DNA from: Bacteroidales bacterium
Lineage (GTDB): Bacteria; Bacteroidota; Bacteroidia; Bacteroidales; F082
Assembly: GCA_023229135.1 (NCBI GenBank)
Contig: JALNZT010000003.1
Span: forward strand, 124,001-188,000
DNA: 64,000 nt
Direction: 5' to 3'
Made by a program: the position numbers and the translations under genes. The notes below the pieces were generated by a model. The model did not search any database. It saw only the letters and a list, made by a program, of their open reading frames with translations, and was not told the DNA's origin. Positions 25,001 to 33,836 of this stretch are shown piece after piece; position 1 is the first letter of the stretch, and each line of letters opens with the position of its first letter.

Positions 25001-25790
25001 CTACATCAAAACGGTAGCGAATTTCGAACCAGAAATTGGTATAATACTCGGTACCGGTCTGGGTGGGTTGGTTGATGAAATGAAAATCACGGCGGCAATT
25101 CCTTACGCAGAAATCCCTAACTTCCCAGTTTCTACCGTTCAGGGTCATCAGGGTCGATTAATCTTTGGTGAACTAAGTGGCCGAAGACTTGTTGCCATGC
25201 AGGGTCGCTTTCATTATTATGAAGGCTATTCCTCCGAAGAGGTTACCTTTCCGGTACGTATAATGAAACTGCTTGGTGTAAAGCTACTTGTGGTTTCCAA
25301 TGCCAGCGGCGGTCTCAATGCCGATTTTGCCGTAGGCGATCTGATGTTGATAAACGACCACATCAACCTGATGCCCAACCCTTTGATTGGCAAAAATGAC
25401 GAGCGATTAGGAACTCGTTTCCCTGACATGAGTGAGGCTTACGACAAAAGGATCTTGCAAAAAGCAGTAGAAGTAGCCAAAAAACTTGATGTCAAGGTTC
25501 ACCAGGGAGTTTATGCAGCGGTTACCGGGCCTACTTTTGAAACACCAGCCGAATACTATTACATACGTGTTATCGGTGCTGATGCTGTTGGTATGTCAAC
25601 CGTGCCAGAGGTGATTGTTGCCCGTCACATGAAGCTGCCGGTTTTTGCTGTTTCCGTAATCTCCGATCTGGGTGTAAAAGGTAAAATTCAGGAAATTTCG
25701 CACCAGGAAGTTGTTGATGCAGCGGCTACAGCGCAACCACGTATGACCAAGATTATCAAAGCTTTGCTTGCTGAAGATATTTTACAATAA
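24972..25790 (+). CDS. Purine nucleoside phosphorylase, trimeric type
   Basis: A 272-residue cytoplasmic enzyme of purine salvage that splits purine nucleosides with phosphate. Family words are GIILGTGLGGL near residue 24, MQGRFHYYEGY near residue 76, VVSNASGGLN near residue 107, GVYAAVTGPTFETPAEY near residue 178 and the VGMSTVPEVIVA segment near residue 205. It overlaps lpxK by 29 bases and precedes lpxH by 24, so it is cotranscribed with lipid A genes although unrelated in function; this order is common in the phylum. Confidence 0.93.
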   Translation: MLEKLEKTVSYIKTVANFEPEIGIILGTGLGGLVDEMKITAAIPYAEIPNFPVSTVQGHQGRLIFGELSGRRLVAMQGRFHYYEGYSSEEVTFPVRIMKLLGVKLLVVSNASGGLNADFAVGDLMLINDHINLMPNPLIGKNDERLGTRFPDMSEAYDKRILQKAVEVAKKLDVKVHQGVYAAVTGPTFETPAEYYYIRVIGADAVGMSTVPEVIVARHMKLPVFAVSVISDLGVKGKIQEISHQEVVDAAATAQPRMTKIIKALLAEDILQ

Positions 25791-25814
25791 GATATATCCA
25801 ACGCACAGCAAGCT

Positions 25815-26576
25815 ATGGCCCAAAGCGGTAAACACATCTATTTTCTGTCTGATTTTCACCTCGGCGTTCCCGATTCAAAAAGTAGTTTGATACGCGAACG
25901 TAAACTGGTGCACTGGTTAGATAGCATAAAACATCAGGCCGCTGAAATTTTCCTGATGGGAGATGTGTTCGACTTTTGGTTTGAATACAAAACCGTTGTC
26001 CCAAAAGGATTTGTGCGGCTGCTGGGTAAGCTGGCCGAGATTTGCGATAACGGAATTCCTGTGCATGTTTTCAAAGGAAACCACGACCTCTGGGCTTTTG
26101 ATTACCTGGAAAAGGAAGTCGGCGTGCAGCTGTATCGCAAACCCGTTACCAGAACTTTCAACGGAAAAAAGTTTTATCTGGCTCATGGCGATGGCCTGGG
26201 ACCTGGCGATACAGGCTATAAAATGCTTAAAAAAGTGTTTGAAAACCGGTTTAACCAATGGCTTTTCAAATGGATACATCCCGACATTGGCACGCGTTTG
26301 GGGCTGTTTTTTTCGCACAAAAGCAGGATTGCCAATGTGGCCCGCGAGCAGAAAAACGATTTCAAAATAATTCCTGAAAATGAGATGCTGTATCATTACT
26401 GCCAGTCGATTTTAGCCAATGACAACAGTTATGACTTCTTTGTTTTTGGCCACCGCCATATTCCGTTGGACTTTCCGCTGAACGAGAAGGCACGACTGAT
26501 TATACTGGGTGATTGGGTTACTAACTTTTCTTATGCAGTTTTTGATGGTAATGAGCTGGAATTGAAATACTTTTAG
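25815..26576 (+). CDS. lpxH: UDP-2,3-diacylglucosamine diphosphatase (LpxH-type)
   Basis: A 253-residue calcineurin-like phosphoesterase that removes UMP to give lipid X in lipid A synthesis. The metal-binding motifs are in order: FLSDFHLG near residue 11, MGDVFDFWFEY near 48, KGNHDLW near 87, AHGDGLG near 123 and FGHRHIP near 211. The association with lpxK in the same transcript supports lipid A rather than a general phosphoesterase role. LpxH2-type enzymes cannot be distinguished by sequence alone. Confidence 0.88.
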   Translation: MAQSGKHIYFLSDFHLGVPDSKSSLIRERKLVHWLDSIKHQAAEIFLMGDVFDFWFEYKTVVPKGFVRLLGKLAEICDNGIPVHVFKGNHDLWAFDYLEKEVGVQLYRKPVTRTFNGKKFYLAHGDGLGPGDTGYKMLKKVFENRFNQWLFKWIHPDIGTRLGLFFSHKSRIANVAREQKNDFKIIPENEMLYHYCQSILANDNSYDFFVFGHRHIPLDFPLNEKARLIILGDWVTNFSYAVFDGNELELKYF

Positions 26577-26597
26577 GACAATAATTAATCCTCAAAA

Positions 26598-27647
26598 TTA
26601 TTTTTTCCAAAAACGCAAGGGATTAACCTCAGCGTCTATTTCTTTATCATTCAGGATTAGCTCAAGCAGTTGCTGACTTAGCCAAGGCGCAATCAGCAAG
26701 CCACGCGCACCAAGCCCGTTGAGGATAGCCAAGTGTGGAAACTCAGGATGCCAGCCCGCCACAGGCCTGCGATCGGCTACAGCTGGGCGCACGCCGGCAC
26801 GATGCTCCACCACTTCAACTCCCAGAGGCAAGAAAGCTTTAAGCTTTTCGAGCAAGTCGGTTTTTGCAGCTTCGGTAGGCGTATCCGATAAGTCGCCCCA
26901 GTCGTAAGTCGCGCCTAAGCAATAAAACTGATCGCCAATCGGCAGCAAAAAAACGTCTTTATTCAATAAATAATTAGACTTCCAATCCTTGATTTTTAAG
27001 GTAAGCAATTCCCCTTTCACCGGCCTGAACGGAATGAAATTGAAAAAGCTGCTATTCACAGCGTTCCAACCTTCGCAGAAGATCAACTTTTTGGCTATAA
27101 TAGAATTTTCGTACATTATTCCTTCTTCTGACTGCTCCAGTTTAGAAGAATCAAAATAGCCTTCAATTATATTCAAATGTTGACTTAATAATTGCTCAAC
27201 AGCCAATAAAAACATAGTAGTATCCAACCAATAGCCGTTCACAAAACCCGCGCCCCAGGGCTGTATCAATTTCGGATCATCAGCTACAGCGCCGATACTT
27301 TCGACCCAGCGCGAAACTTTTGGAAGCCTTATTTTTCGTTGCCACAAAACCTGATCCTGATCACCAAAAAGCTTGGCGACAGTAATTTCGTGCAGAAATT
27401 GCCGACCGCATTCCACTTCGAGTTGCCGGTAAAAAGAAACCGCTTGCGGCAATAAGGTTTCCACTTTCCAAACTGGCGTCAAATACCTAAATACCAATGG
27501 ATTGATTAATCCAGCGGCGACATCTGTAGAACTTCCGTGAGGAGAAGTTTTTATCCAGCAAACCTTTTGTCCTGCCTTCCACAAGCGATAAGCCATCAGG
27601 CTTCCGGCCAGGCCACCTCCAACAACAAGCTGATCAAATTGCTTCAA
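26598..27647 (-). CDS. FAD-dependent oxidoreductase (DAO family)
   Basis: A 349-residue (TTG start) flavoprotein. The dinucleotide-binding loop is VVGGGLAGSLMAYRL near residue 8. The C-terminal part has HRAGVRPAVADRRPV and NGLGARGLLIAPWL, typical of the D-amino-acid oxidase / MnmC-like FAD fold. The substrate is unknown. Start choice: an ATG at 27704 overlaps gap by 53 bases and would add 19 residues before the FAD loop. The TTG at 27647 lies five bases after the gap stop codon and puts the loop at the expected distance, so I prefer it. The gene is probably translated from the gap transcript. Confidence 0.8.
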   Translation of the reverse strand: MKQFDQLVVGGGLAGSLMAYRLWKAGQKVCWIKTSPHGSSTDVAAGLINPLVFRYLTPVWKVETLLPQAVSFYRQLEVECGRQFLHEITVAKLFGDQDQVLWQRKIRLPKVSRWVESIGAVADDPKLIQPWGAGFVNGYWLDTTMFLLAVEQLLSQHLNIIEGYFDSSKLEQSEEGIMYENSIIAKKLIFCEGWNAVNSSFFNFIPFRPVKGELLTLKIKDWKSNYLLNKDVFLLPIGDQFYCLGATYDWGDLSDTPTEAAKTDLLEKLKAFLPLGVEVVEHRAGVRPAVADRRPVAGWHPEFPHLAILNGLGARGLLIAPWLSQQLLELILNDKEIDAEVNPLRFWKK

Positions 27648-27651
27648 AATA

Positions 27652-28671
27652 TCAGGCGAATTTTGCGATAAGCTCAACCAAACGGCTGGCATAACCCATC
27701 TCATTATCGTACCAGGCCACCACTTTTACCAGCTTATTTTTGTCGCCCAACACCGCCGTCAATCCGGCATCAAATATTGCCGAATGCGTGTTTCCAATAA
27801 TATCTGCCGACACGATCGGATCTTCGGTATATTCCAAAATTCCTTTCATCTCATTTTCGGCGGCAGCCTTAAAGACCGCATTTATAGCTTCCACACTGGT
27901 CGATTTATCAAGCGTACAGGTCAAATCAGTGAGTGAGCCATCAGGCACTGGCACACGGATTCCGGCTCCACCGAGATTCCCGACCAGGTGCGGAAAAATC
28001 CGTGTGGCAGCTTTGGCAGCTCCCGTTGTGGTAGGCACAATAGAATAAGCCGCTGCACGGCCTCGTCGCCAGTCTTTGTGCGGGCCATCCACCAAGTTTT
28101 GGTCTTTAGTATAGGAGTGCACCGTCGTAATAAAACCTTTTTGCACACCCCAATTATCGTTAAGCAGCTTGATTAACGGTGCCACATTATTGGTAGTGCA
28201 GGAAGCGTTGGAAATAACCAGGGCGTTCCTATCAATCAGGTGATCATTCACGCCCAAAACAATATACGGAACGCCTTCCTGCTCATCTTTGGCCGGAGCC
28301 GAAATAATAACTTTACGCGCACCGGATTTATGTACATGCAGCAGCGCCTTTTCCGGCTCAATAAATACACCGGTTGCCTCAATTACCACATCAATCTGCA
28401 ATTGTTTCCAGGGTAATTTAGCGGGATCAGGCTCAGTTAACACGATGATTTCCTGCCCGTTGACAATCATTTTATTATTCTTACAGCTAACGGTGCCATC
28501 AAAACTTCCATGCACGGAATCATATTTTAGGAGGTGTGCAAGGTTGGCGCATTCAGCCAAATCATTTATTGCAACAAGCTCCATATCAGACCGCAGCAAA
28601 ATCCTTCGTAAAGTAACACGACCAATGCGGCCAAATCCGTTGATAGCAATTCTCACAGGCTTCATAGTCAA
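27652..28671 (-). CDS. gap: Glyceraldehyde-3-phosphate dehydrogenase
   Basis: The 339-residue glycolytic enzyme oxidises glyceraldehyde 3-phosphate with NAD. The nucleotide-binding loop is INGFGRIGR near residue 9. The active-site cysteine is Cys158 in SNASCTTNN; the second cysteine of the usual SCTTNC word is Asn here. The phosphate-binding stretch HSYTKDQNLVDGPHKDWRRGR and the RVPVPDGSLTD segment are intact. The start is the ATG at 28671; an in-frame ATG at 28665 is equally possible. The downstream FAD oxidoreductase follows within a few bases. Confidence 0.95.
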   Translation of the reverse strand: MTMKPVRIAINGFGRIGRVTLRRILLRSDMELVAINDLAECANLAHLLKYDSVHGSFDGTVSCKNNKMIVNGQEIIVLTEPDPAKLPWKQLQIDVVIEATGVFIEPEKALLHVHKSGARKVIISAPAKDEQEGVPYIVLGVNDHLIDRNALVISNASCTTNNVAPLIKLLNDNWGVQKGFITTVHSYTKDQNLVDGPHKDWRRGRAAAYSIVPTTTGAAKAATRIFPHLVGNLGGAGIRVPVPDGSLTDLTCTLDKSTSVEAINAVFKAAAENEMKGILEYTEDPIVSADIIGNTHSAIFDAGLTAVLGDKNKLVKVVAWYDNEMGYASRLVELIAKFA

Positions 28672-28685
28672 TCTAGTTTAAACGG

Positions 28686-28693
28686 CAAAGTTA
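28686..28693 (-). promoter_or_regulatory. -7 promoter box of gap
   Basis: TAACTTTG on the minus strand matches TAnnTTTG and lies 14 bases before the ATG. Confidence 0.55.
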
Positions 28694-28750
28694 TAGTTTT
28701 GAGTGGCAGAGGCAAAAAAAAAATACTTTAGCTTGTTAACAACGCTGTAT

Positions 28751-28931
28751 CAGGAGGAAAACGTGAAGAAAACAGTAAAGAAAGGGTATAGAGAGCGTAT
28801 AGAACGCCTAAAGAAAGCGTAAAGAAAAGCATAAAGGCGTATAGAAAGCGTAAAAGCGTAAAGGCTTAAAGGAAGGCATAAAGGCGCATAGAAAGCGTAA
28901 AGAAAAGCATAAAGGCATATAGAAGGCGTAA
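28751..28931. repeat. Purine-rich degenerate repeat tract
   Basis: This tract is almost pure A and G on the plus strand, built from words such as GCGTAAAGAAAAGCATAAAG. Two copies of a 38-base block begin at 28817 and 28895, 78 bases apart. No credible gene lies in it. Confidence 0.7.
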
Positions 28932-28983
28932 AGAAAATTCACGAATTTTCTCCCCCACACCCCCCCCACCCCCACACCGCCCC
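28932..28983. repeat. Palindrome followed by a C-tract with quadruplex potential on the minus strand
   Basis: AGAAAATTC-AC-GAATTTTCT (28932-28951) is a perfect inverted repeat of the same type as those downstream of the transposase gene. Directly after it come four runs of about 5, 8, 5 and 4 C separated by 3, 1 and 6 bases, so the minus strand can form a G-quadruplex. It lies about 60 bases before the transposase start. Confidence 0.75.
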
Positions 28984-29040
28984 AAAAAACACTACCTTAG
29001 CCTCCTGACAGCTAAACAACTAACAAAATAACATCGACGT

Positions 29041-29639
29041 ATGCAAAAGTTTAATGGAAAATACAGAATCCCATCGAACAGATCAAGATATTGGGATTAC
29101 TCCTGGCCGGGACATTATTACATCACCATCAATGTTGCAGACCGCAAATGCATCTTGGGACAAGTGGTTGATCGTAAAATGATTTTATCGGAATACGGCA
29201 AAATCGTTGATGGCGAGATAAAAAAATCCCTGAATACCACAAACGCATAAGCCTGGAAGAGTGGATCGTGATGCCCGATCACCTTCATTTTATATTGACG
29301 TTAAACGACTTTGACTTCGAGAACGGCACATCTTCAATTGGCGATGAACCTCAACCACAACCAACAGGCCAACAATGGTGGCATATCTCTGGTTATAAGC
29401 CAAGTCTTGACGAAATAAAGCACTACCGCAAACAGCGTCGCAAGATGCTCATCTCGAAAATATTGGGCAAATTCAAGCACCAAACATCGAAACAAATAAA
29501 TATCCTACGCAGCAGTCCTTCCACGCGAAACTGGCAAAAAGACTACCACGACACCATAATCCGTGATCCCGCATCTTATCAATACATAAAAACCTATATC
29601 GCCAACAACCCTGCAAAATGGAAAAAAGACAATAAATAA
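29041..29639 (+). pseudogene. RAYT-type (REP-associated, Y1/HUH) transposase, frameshifted
   Basis: Two overlapping frames together encode a protein of about 199 residues of the IS200-like Y1 transposase superfamily, REP-associated branch. Frame one (29041-29250) begins with RYWDYSWPGHYYITINVADRK. Frame two carries PEYHKRISLEEWIVMPDHLHFIL, with the HUH motif HLH, and ends with WQKDYHDTIIRDPASYQYIK, which holds the candidate nucleophile tyrosine, then YIANNPAKW. The join falls in a run of seven A at 29220-29226, read A-AAA-AAA in frame one, which is a canonical -1 slippery site. It may therefore be a broken gene or a frameshift-expressed one. Palindromes of one family lie on both sides. Confidence 0.82.
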
Positions 29640-29659
29640 CGAGAGGCACCGAGAGGCAA

Positions 29660-29824
29660 AGAAAATTCATGAATTTTCTGAACAGCCTCTCAACAGCCTC
29701 TCAACAGCCTACTGCAAGGAGAAAATTCATGAATTTTCTCCTTGCTATTAATAAAATCTCGTTCTTCTCTCGACTTGATCAAAACAAAGAGAAAATTCAT
29801 GCCTCCCCCCTCGGGAATTTTCTA
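29660..29824. repeat. Three palindromes downstream of the RAYT gene
   Basis: AGAAAATTC-AT-GAATTTTCT lies at 29660-29679 inside an outer pair GAGAGGC (29651) and GCCTCTC (29685). A perfect 32-base palindrome with the same core, extended by GCAAGGA and TCCTTGC arms, is at 29714-29745. A third, with GAAAATTC (29791) and GAATTTTC (29815) around a GC-rich loop, is at 29788-29824. Together with the upstream copy at 28932 they form a REP-like set. Confidence 0.85.
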
Positions 29825-29832
29825 TAATTTTG
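29825..29832 (+). promoter_or_regulatory. -7 promoter box of the dipeptidase gene
   Basis: TAATTTTG matches TAnnTTTG, 32 bases before the ATG at 29864. It abuts the last palindrome. Confidence 0.6.
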
Positions 29833-29863
29833 AAAACTAATATCTATTAATCATAAATTATCC

Positions 29864-31228
29864 ATGGAAAAAATTAAAACCTACATCGAATCGAACAAAG
29901 ACAGATTTTTGGAGGAACTTTTCGGCCTGATCCGGATTCCATCCATCAGCTCGCTGAGTGCCCACAAACCTGATATGCAAAAGGCAGCTGAATATTGGCG
30001 CGACCATATCCTGAAAGCCGGAGCTGACAAGGCGGAGGTACTTCCTTCCGACGGTAACCCTGTGGTTTATGGCGAAAAAATTATCGACCCTGCATTACCG
30101 ACAGTGCTGGTTTACGGCCATTACGACGTGATGCCTGTTGATCCTATCGAGTTGTGGGACAGCCCACCATTTGAGCCGGAGATCAGAGATGGAAAAATTT
30201 GGGCCAGAGGCGCAGACGATGATAAAGGCCAGGCTTTTATGCATGCCAAAGCCTTTGAAACTCTGGTAAAAACCGACAGCCTGCCTTGCAATGTGAAGTT
30301 TATGATTGAAGGTGAAGAAGAAATTGGATCACCCAGCCTGGGAAAATGGTGCGAGGAAAACAAAGCCATGCTAAAAGCTGATGTTATCTTGGTTTCCGAC
30401 ACCAGCATGATTGCTGCCGATGTGCCGTCAATTACTACAGGATTGCGTGGCTTAGCCTATTGGCAGGTAGAAGTTACCGGTCCCAACCGCGATTTACATT
30501 CGGGGCTTTTCGGTGGTGCAGTAGCCAATCCTATCAATGTTTTGGCCGATCTTATCGCTCAAATGACCGATGAAAATAACCGTATCACCATTCCAGGTTT
30601 TTATGATGACGTGCTGGAATCTACCAAAGCAGAACGCGAGCTACTCAACAAAGCACCATTTAGCTCCGAGGCTTACAAAAAAGCCATTGATGTGGATGCA
30701 CTGCAAGGCGAAAAAGGGTACACCACCATAGAACATACCGGGATCCGCCCTACATTTGATGTGTGCGGCATCTGGGGTGGCTACACCGGCGAAGGTGCCA
30801 AAACGGTTTTACCTTCAAAGGCTTACGCCAAAATTTCGACCCGTCTAGTTCCCAATCAGCACCACAATAAAATTGAAGTGCTTTTCAAAGAACACTTTGA
30901 AAAAATAGCTCCGAAATCAGTAAAAGTAAAGGTAGAATACCTACATGGCGGTCAGGCCTACGTTTGCCCCATCGACCTGCCAGCATACAAAGCTGCCGAA
31001 AAAGCTTATAGGGATATATATGGCAAGCAGCCCATCCCGATGCGCAGCGGCGGAAGCATCCCGATCATTTCTACATTTGAAGAAATCCTGGGATTAAAAT
31101 CGGTGCTGATGGGCTTTGGTCTGGAATCCGACGCTATCCACTCGCCGAACGAAAATTATCCACTCGATAATTTCTACAAAGGCATTGAAACTATTGCCGC
31201 CTTCTACAAGCATTTTGCTGAAATGTAA
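29864..31228 (+). CDS. M20 family dipeptidase (zinc metallopeptidase)
   Basis: A 454-residue cytoplasmic peptidase of the M20/M25/M40 family that cleaves dipeptides or trims small peptides. The first metal ligand segment is YGHYDVMPVDP near residue 84, followed by WARGADDDKGQ near 109, the catalytic glutamates in MIEGEEEIGSPSLG near 148, and a late histidine in DAIHSPNENY near 427. The dimerisation (lid) domain reads VTGPNRDLHSGLFGGAVANP. All metal-site words are intact. It may supply amino acids from peptides imported by the POT transporter, but this is only inference. Confidence 0.92.
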   Translation: MEKIKTYIESNKDRFLEELFGLIRIPSISSLSAHKPDMQKAAEYWRDHILKAGADKAEVLPSDGNPVVYGEKIIDPALPTVLVYGHYDVMPVDPIELWDSPPFEPEIRDGKIWARGADDDKGQAFMHAKAFETLVKTDSLPCNVKFMIEGEEEIGSPSLGKWCEENKAMLKADVILVSDTSMIAADVPSITTGLRGLAYWQVEVTGPNRDLHSGLFGGAVANPINVLADLIAQMTDENNRITIPGFYDDVLESTKAERELLNKAPFSSEAYKKAIDVDALQGEKGYTTIEHTGIRPTFDVCGIWGGYTGEGAKTVLPSKAYAKISTRLVPNQHHNKIEVLFKEHFEKIAPKSVKVKVEYLHGGQAYVCPIDLPAYKAAEKAYRDIYGKQPIPMRSGGSIPIISTFEEILGLKSVLMGFGLESDAIHSPNENYPLDNFYKGIETIAAFYKHFAEM

Positions 31229-31274
31229 AACAAGGAAACTTGAATTTCTTGATAGTTTAGAAATTCAATCCTAC

Positions 31275-31313
31275 AAAAAGTGCCGGATAAATGAATTGTC
31301 CGGCACTTTTTTT
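31275..31313. terminator. Bidirectional intrinsic terminator
   Basis: AAAAAGTGCCGGA and TCCGGCACTTTTT form a 13-base stem around an 11-base loop, between convergent genes (dipeptidase and dsbD), with T tracts on both sides. Confidence 0.8.
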
Positions 31314-31329
31314 GTTTCTATAAAAGCCC

Positions 31330-33807
31330 TTATTCAGGGATGGTGAATACGGTTTTACCTTTTTTATAGTTCTCAACGCCTTCTTTCAGGAAAGCAATGA
31401 ACTCATTCACATCCAGGCTGTAGGCCCGTGGCTCGATAACAACATTGTTTTCATGACCCATCAGCACATAAAACGGCTGTGCATTCACACCGAATTTCGA
31501 TACCTGGAAATCGGCAAACTTACGGCCAATCGTCTTCTTCCATTTGTTATCATAGTCAGAAAGCACCCATTCTTCTTCGGGAAGAGCGGTTTTGTCGTCC
31601 ACGTACAAAGCGATAATCAAGTATTCATCTCTTAGCAATTGCAGCACCTGCGGATCGCTCCAGACATTGGCTTCCATTTCTCTGCAGTTCACGCATCCGT
31701 GGCCCGTAAAGTCGAGGAAGATAGGTTTGTCGAGTGCTTTGGCGCAGGCCAGACCCTGTTCGTAATCAAAATAGCCCTGTAAGCCATGCGGCAAGTTCAG
31801 TTTCTCACCAAATTTAGGCGTTTCGCATAAATCGTTATCCGTAAATCTCACTGCTGCGGTAACACCTGAACCTCCACTATTTTTACGAATAATATCAGTC
31901 AGATCGAAGTCGTGCGTGTGCATAGGCGGCACATAGCCCGAAAGAGCTTTTAGCGGTGCACCAAACATACCCGGAATCAGGTAAACCACAAAGCTGAAGG
32001 TGACGATAGAAAATATCAAACGCGGAACACTCAAAAATTTCACATCCGAGTCGTGTGCAAATTTTATTTTTCCCATCAGGTACAAGCCCATCAGGAAGAA
32101 AATTACGATCCAAAACGCCAGGTATGTCTCTCTATCGAGCAAGCCCCAGTGGTACGTTTGATCAGCAATGCTGAGGAATTTAAGTCCGAGAGCCAGCTCC
32201 AGGAAGCCCAAAACAACCTTCACCGAGTTGAGCCATCCACCAGACTTTGGCAGGTTGTTGAGCCATGACGGGAAGAACGCAAGGAGCGTGAACGGCAGCG
32301 CAAAAGCCAATGAAAAACCAAACATTCCGATAATTGGTTTCAAGACCTGTCCGCCGGCGGACTCAACAAGTATTGTCCCAACGATAGGACCGGTACAGCT
32401 AAAAGAAACCAGCACCAGTGTCAAGGCCATGAAAATTGAGCCAACAAAACCGCCACGGTCAGCCGCTGAATCAGACTTGCTAACCAGCCAATGCGGCAGC
32501 GTGATGTCGAACATGCCAAAAAACGAGGCGGCGAACACCACAAATATCACGAAAAACAAAATATTGGGCAGCCAGTGTGTGCTAAGCCAGTTGGCAATAT
32601 CCGGTCCGGCCACAACAGCCAGAATAGAGCCAATCAAGGTATAAATCCCGATAATCGCCAGGCCATAAACAATTGCCTGCAGTCTTCCTTTGAGCTTATC
32701 TTCCTCTTTGTCTTTCATGAAAAAGGACACCGTCATCGGAATCATCGGAAACACGCAAGGAGTGACGATTGCCGCCAAACCGCCCAAAAATGCCAAGAAA
32801 AAGAAACCCCATAAAGAGGCACCTGAACCCAAAATATCAGCTCTTTTTTGCTTTTCTACAGGCTTTTCAGCAACAACTTGTGCCGATGCAGCTTTGACGG
32901 TAGCACCATCATACACCACATCAAAATCGTGATATAAAGCCACACAACCCACATCATTACAAACCATATAAGCTATTTCACCGGCAATATTCACAGGCGC
33001 TTTGTCTTTCAGTTTAATCGTCTGCCGAAACTCTGCTTTGTCTTCAAATGACTTGATGTCCATCTCAAAGATTTCGTCATATTTTACAGTACCTTCAAGT
33101 GATTCTACAGGAGAACCAACCAGTTCGAGTTTATCATTTTCGTAAAAAGTGAAAACCGTTGGTAAGGGACCATTTTCAGGAATATCTATTGAGTAAAGGT
33201 GGAATCCTTTGTCAATTTGCGCTTTAAAAATCAGCTCTATCTGCCTATCGTCCAGCTTATTAACATCATAAGACCAGTTCACCGGCTCTAGCACCTTACT
33301 TTCGGTGGCAGCACCCACATTTGTACTAACCGGAACACCACTTGCTGAGCCTTTCAGATTAAAAGAGAAATCAATTTCAGAGGGCGGCAAACAACGCATA
33401 TCGTCGCAGCTCATAAACTCCAGCACACCTTTAACCGTGCTGTTTTCGGAGCTCAATAATTTCACTTCCTGCTTAAAAACGGCCTGGCCTGAAAAAAACC
33501 GCAGCACCATATCAAAGTTAGGATCGTATTGTTCAACAGATTCTGTTTCGGTTACTTTGCCAATAAACTCAACGGCTGCATTATCATTAAAACTAAAGGT
33601 TGTAGCCGGTGGCGACATTGGAATATTTTGCGAATAAAGGTGCCATTTCGGCTCAATATCTGCTGTAAAAACAAGATTATAGCGGTCATCAGCCAGCTTT
33701 TCGGTTGTAAATTCCCAGGTTACAGGCTCCAATATCTGAGCCTTAGCCAGCGTTGGCATTAAAAAAATGAAAGCCGCAATCAGACGAAATACTGTTCTAA
33801 ATTTCAT
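31330..33807 (-). CDS. dsbD: Thiol:disulfide interchange protein DsbD family
   Basis: An 825-residue inner-membrane electron carrier that moves reducing power from cytoplasmic thioredoxin to periplasmic partners. After a signal peptide, two tandem DsbD-alpha-like beta domains are visible, starting EPVTWEFTTEKL near residue 27 and EPVNWSYDVNKL near residue 175. Then comes a hydrophobic transmembrane region from about residue 330 to 620, with the motif GGLAAIVTPCVFPMIPMT and SFSCTGPIVG cysteines. The C-terminal thioredoxin-like domain has the catalytic CVNC pair at Cys705 and Cys708. The doubling of the N-terminal domain is more than in Escherichia coli DsbD. Confidence 0.92.
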   Translation of the reverse strand: MKFRTVFRLIAAFIFLMPTLAKAQILEPVTWEFTTEKLADDRYNLVFTADIEPKWHLYSQNIPMSPPATTFSFNDNAAVEFIGKVTETESVEQYDPNFDMVLRFFSGQAVFKQEVKLLSSENSTVKGVLEFMSCDDMRCLPPSEIDFSFNLKGSASGVPVSTNVGAATESKVLEPVNWSYDVNKLDDRQIELIFKAQIDKGFHLYSIDIPENGPLPTVFTFYENDKLELVGSPVESLEGTVKYDEIFEMDIKSFEDKAEFRQTIKLKDKAPVNIAGEIAYMVCNDVGCVALYHDFDVVYDGATVKAASAQVVAEKPVEKQKRADILGSGASLWGFFFLAFLGGLAAIVTPCVFPMIPMTVSFFMKDKEEDKLKGRLQAIVYGLAIIGIYTLIGSILAVVAGPDIANWLSTHWLPNILFFVIFVVFAASFFGMFDITLPHWLVSKSDSAADRGGFVGSIFMALTLVLVSFSCTGPIVGTILVESAGGQVLKPIIGMFGFSLAFALPFTLLAFFPSWLNNLPKSGGWLNSVKVVLGFLELALGLKFLSIADQTYHWGLLDRETYLAFWIVIFFLMGLYLMGKIKFAHDSDVKFLSVPRLIFSIVTFSFVVYLIPGMFGAPLKALSGYVPPMHTHDFDLTDIIRKNSGGSGVTAAVRFTDNDLCETPKFGEKLNLPHGLQGYFDYEQGLACAKALDKPIFLDFTGHGCVNCREMEANVWSDPQVLQLLRDEYLIIALYVDDKTALPEEEWVLSDYDNKWKKTIGRKFADFQVSKFGVNAQPFYVLMGHENNVVIEPRAYSLDVNEFIAFLKEGVENYKKGKTVFTIPE

Positions 33808-33828
33808 AGCTTAATATAATATGAGGTG

Positions 33829-33836
33829 CAAAAGTA
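33829..33836 (-). promoter_or_regulatory. -7 promoter box of dsbD
   Basis: TACTTTTG on the minus strand matches TAnnTTTG and lies 22 bases before the ATG. Confidence 0.6.

Noticed and set aside
28763..28822. GTG frame of 19 codons after AGGAGG in the purine tract
   Set aside because: The frame is lysine/arginine-rich only because of the A/G tract and has no family or downstream context; Shine-Dalgarno words arise by chance in such DNA.
32168..32644. Plus-strand frame of 158 codons opposite dsbD
   Set aside because: It lies wholly antisense to conserved DsbD sequence and shows no family.
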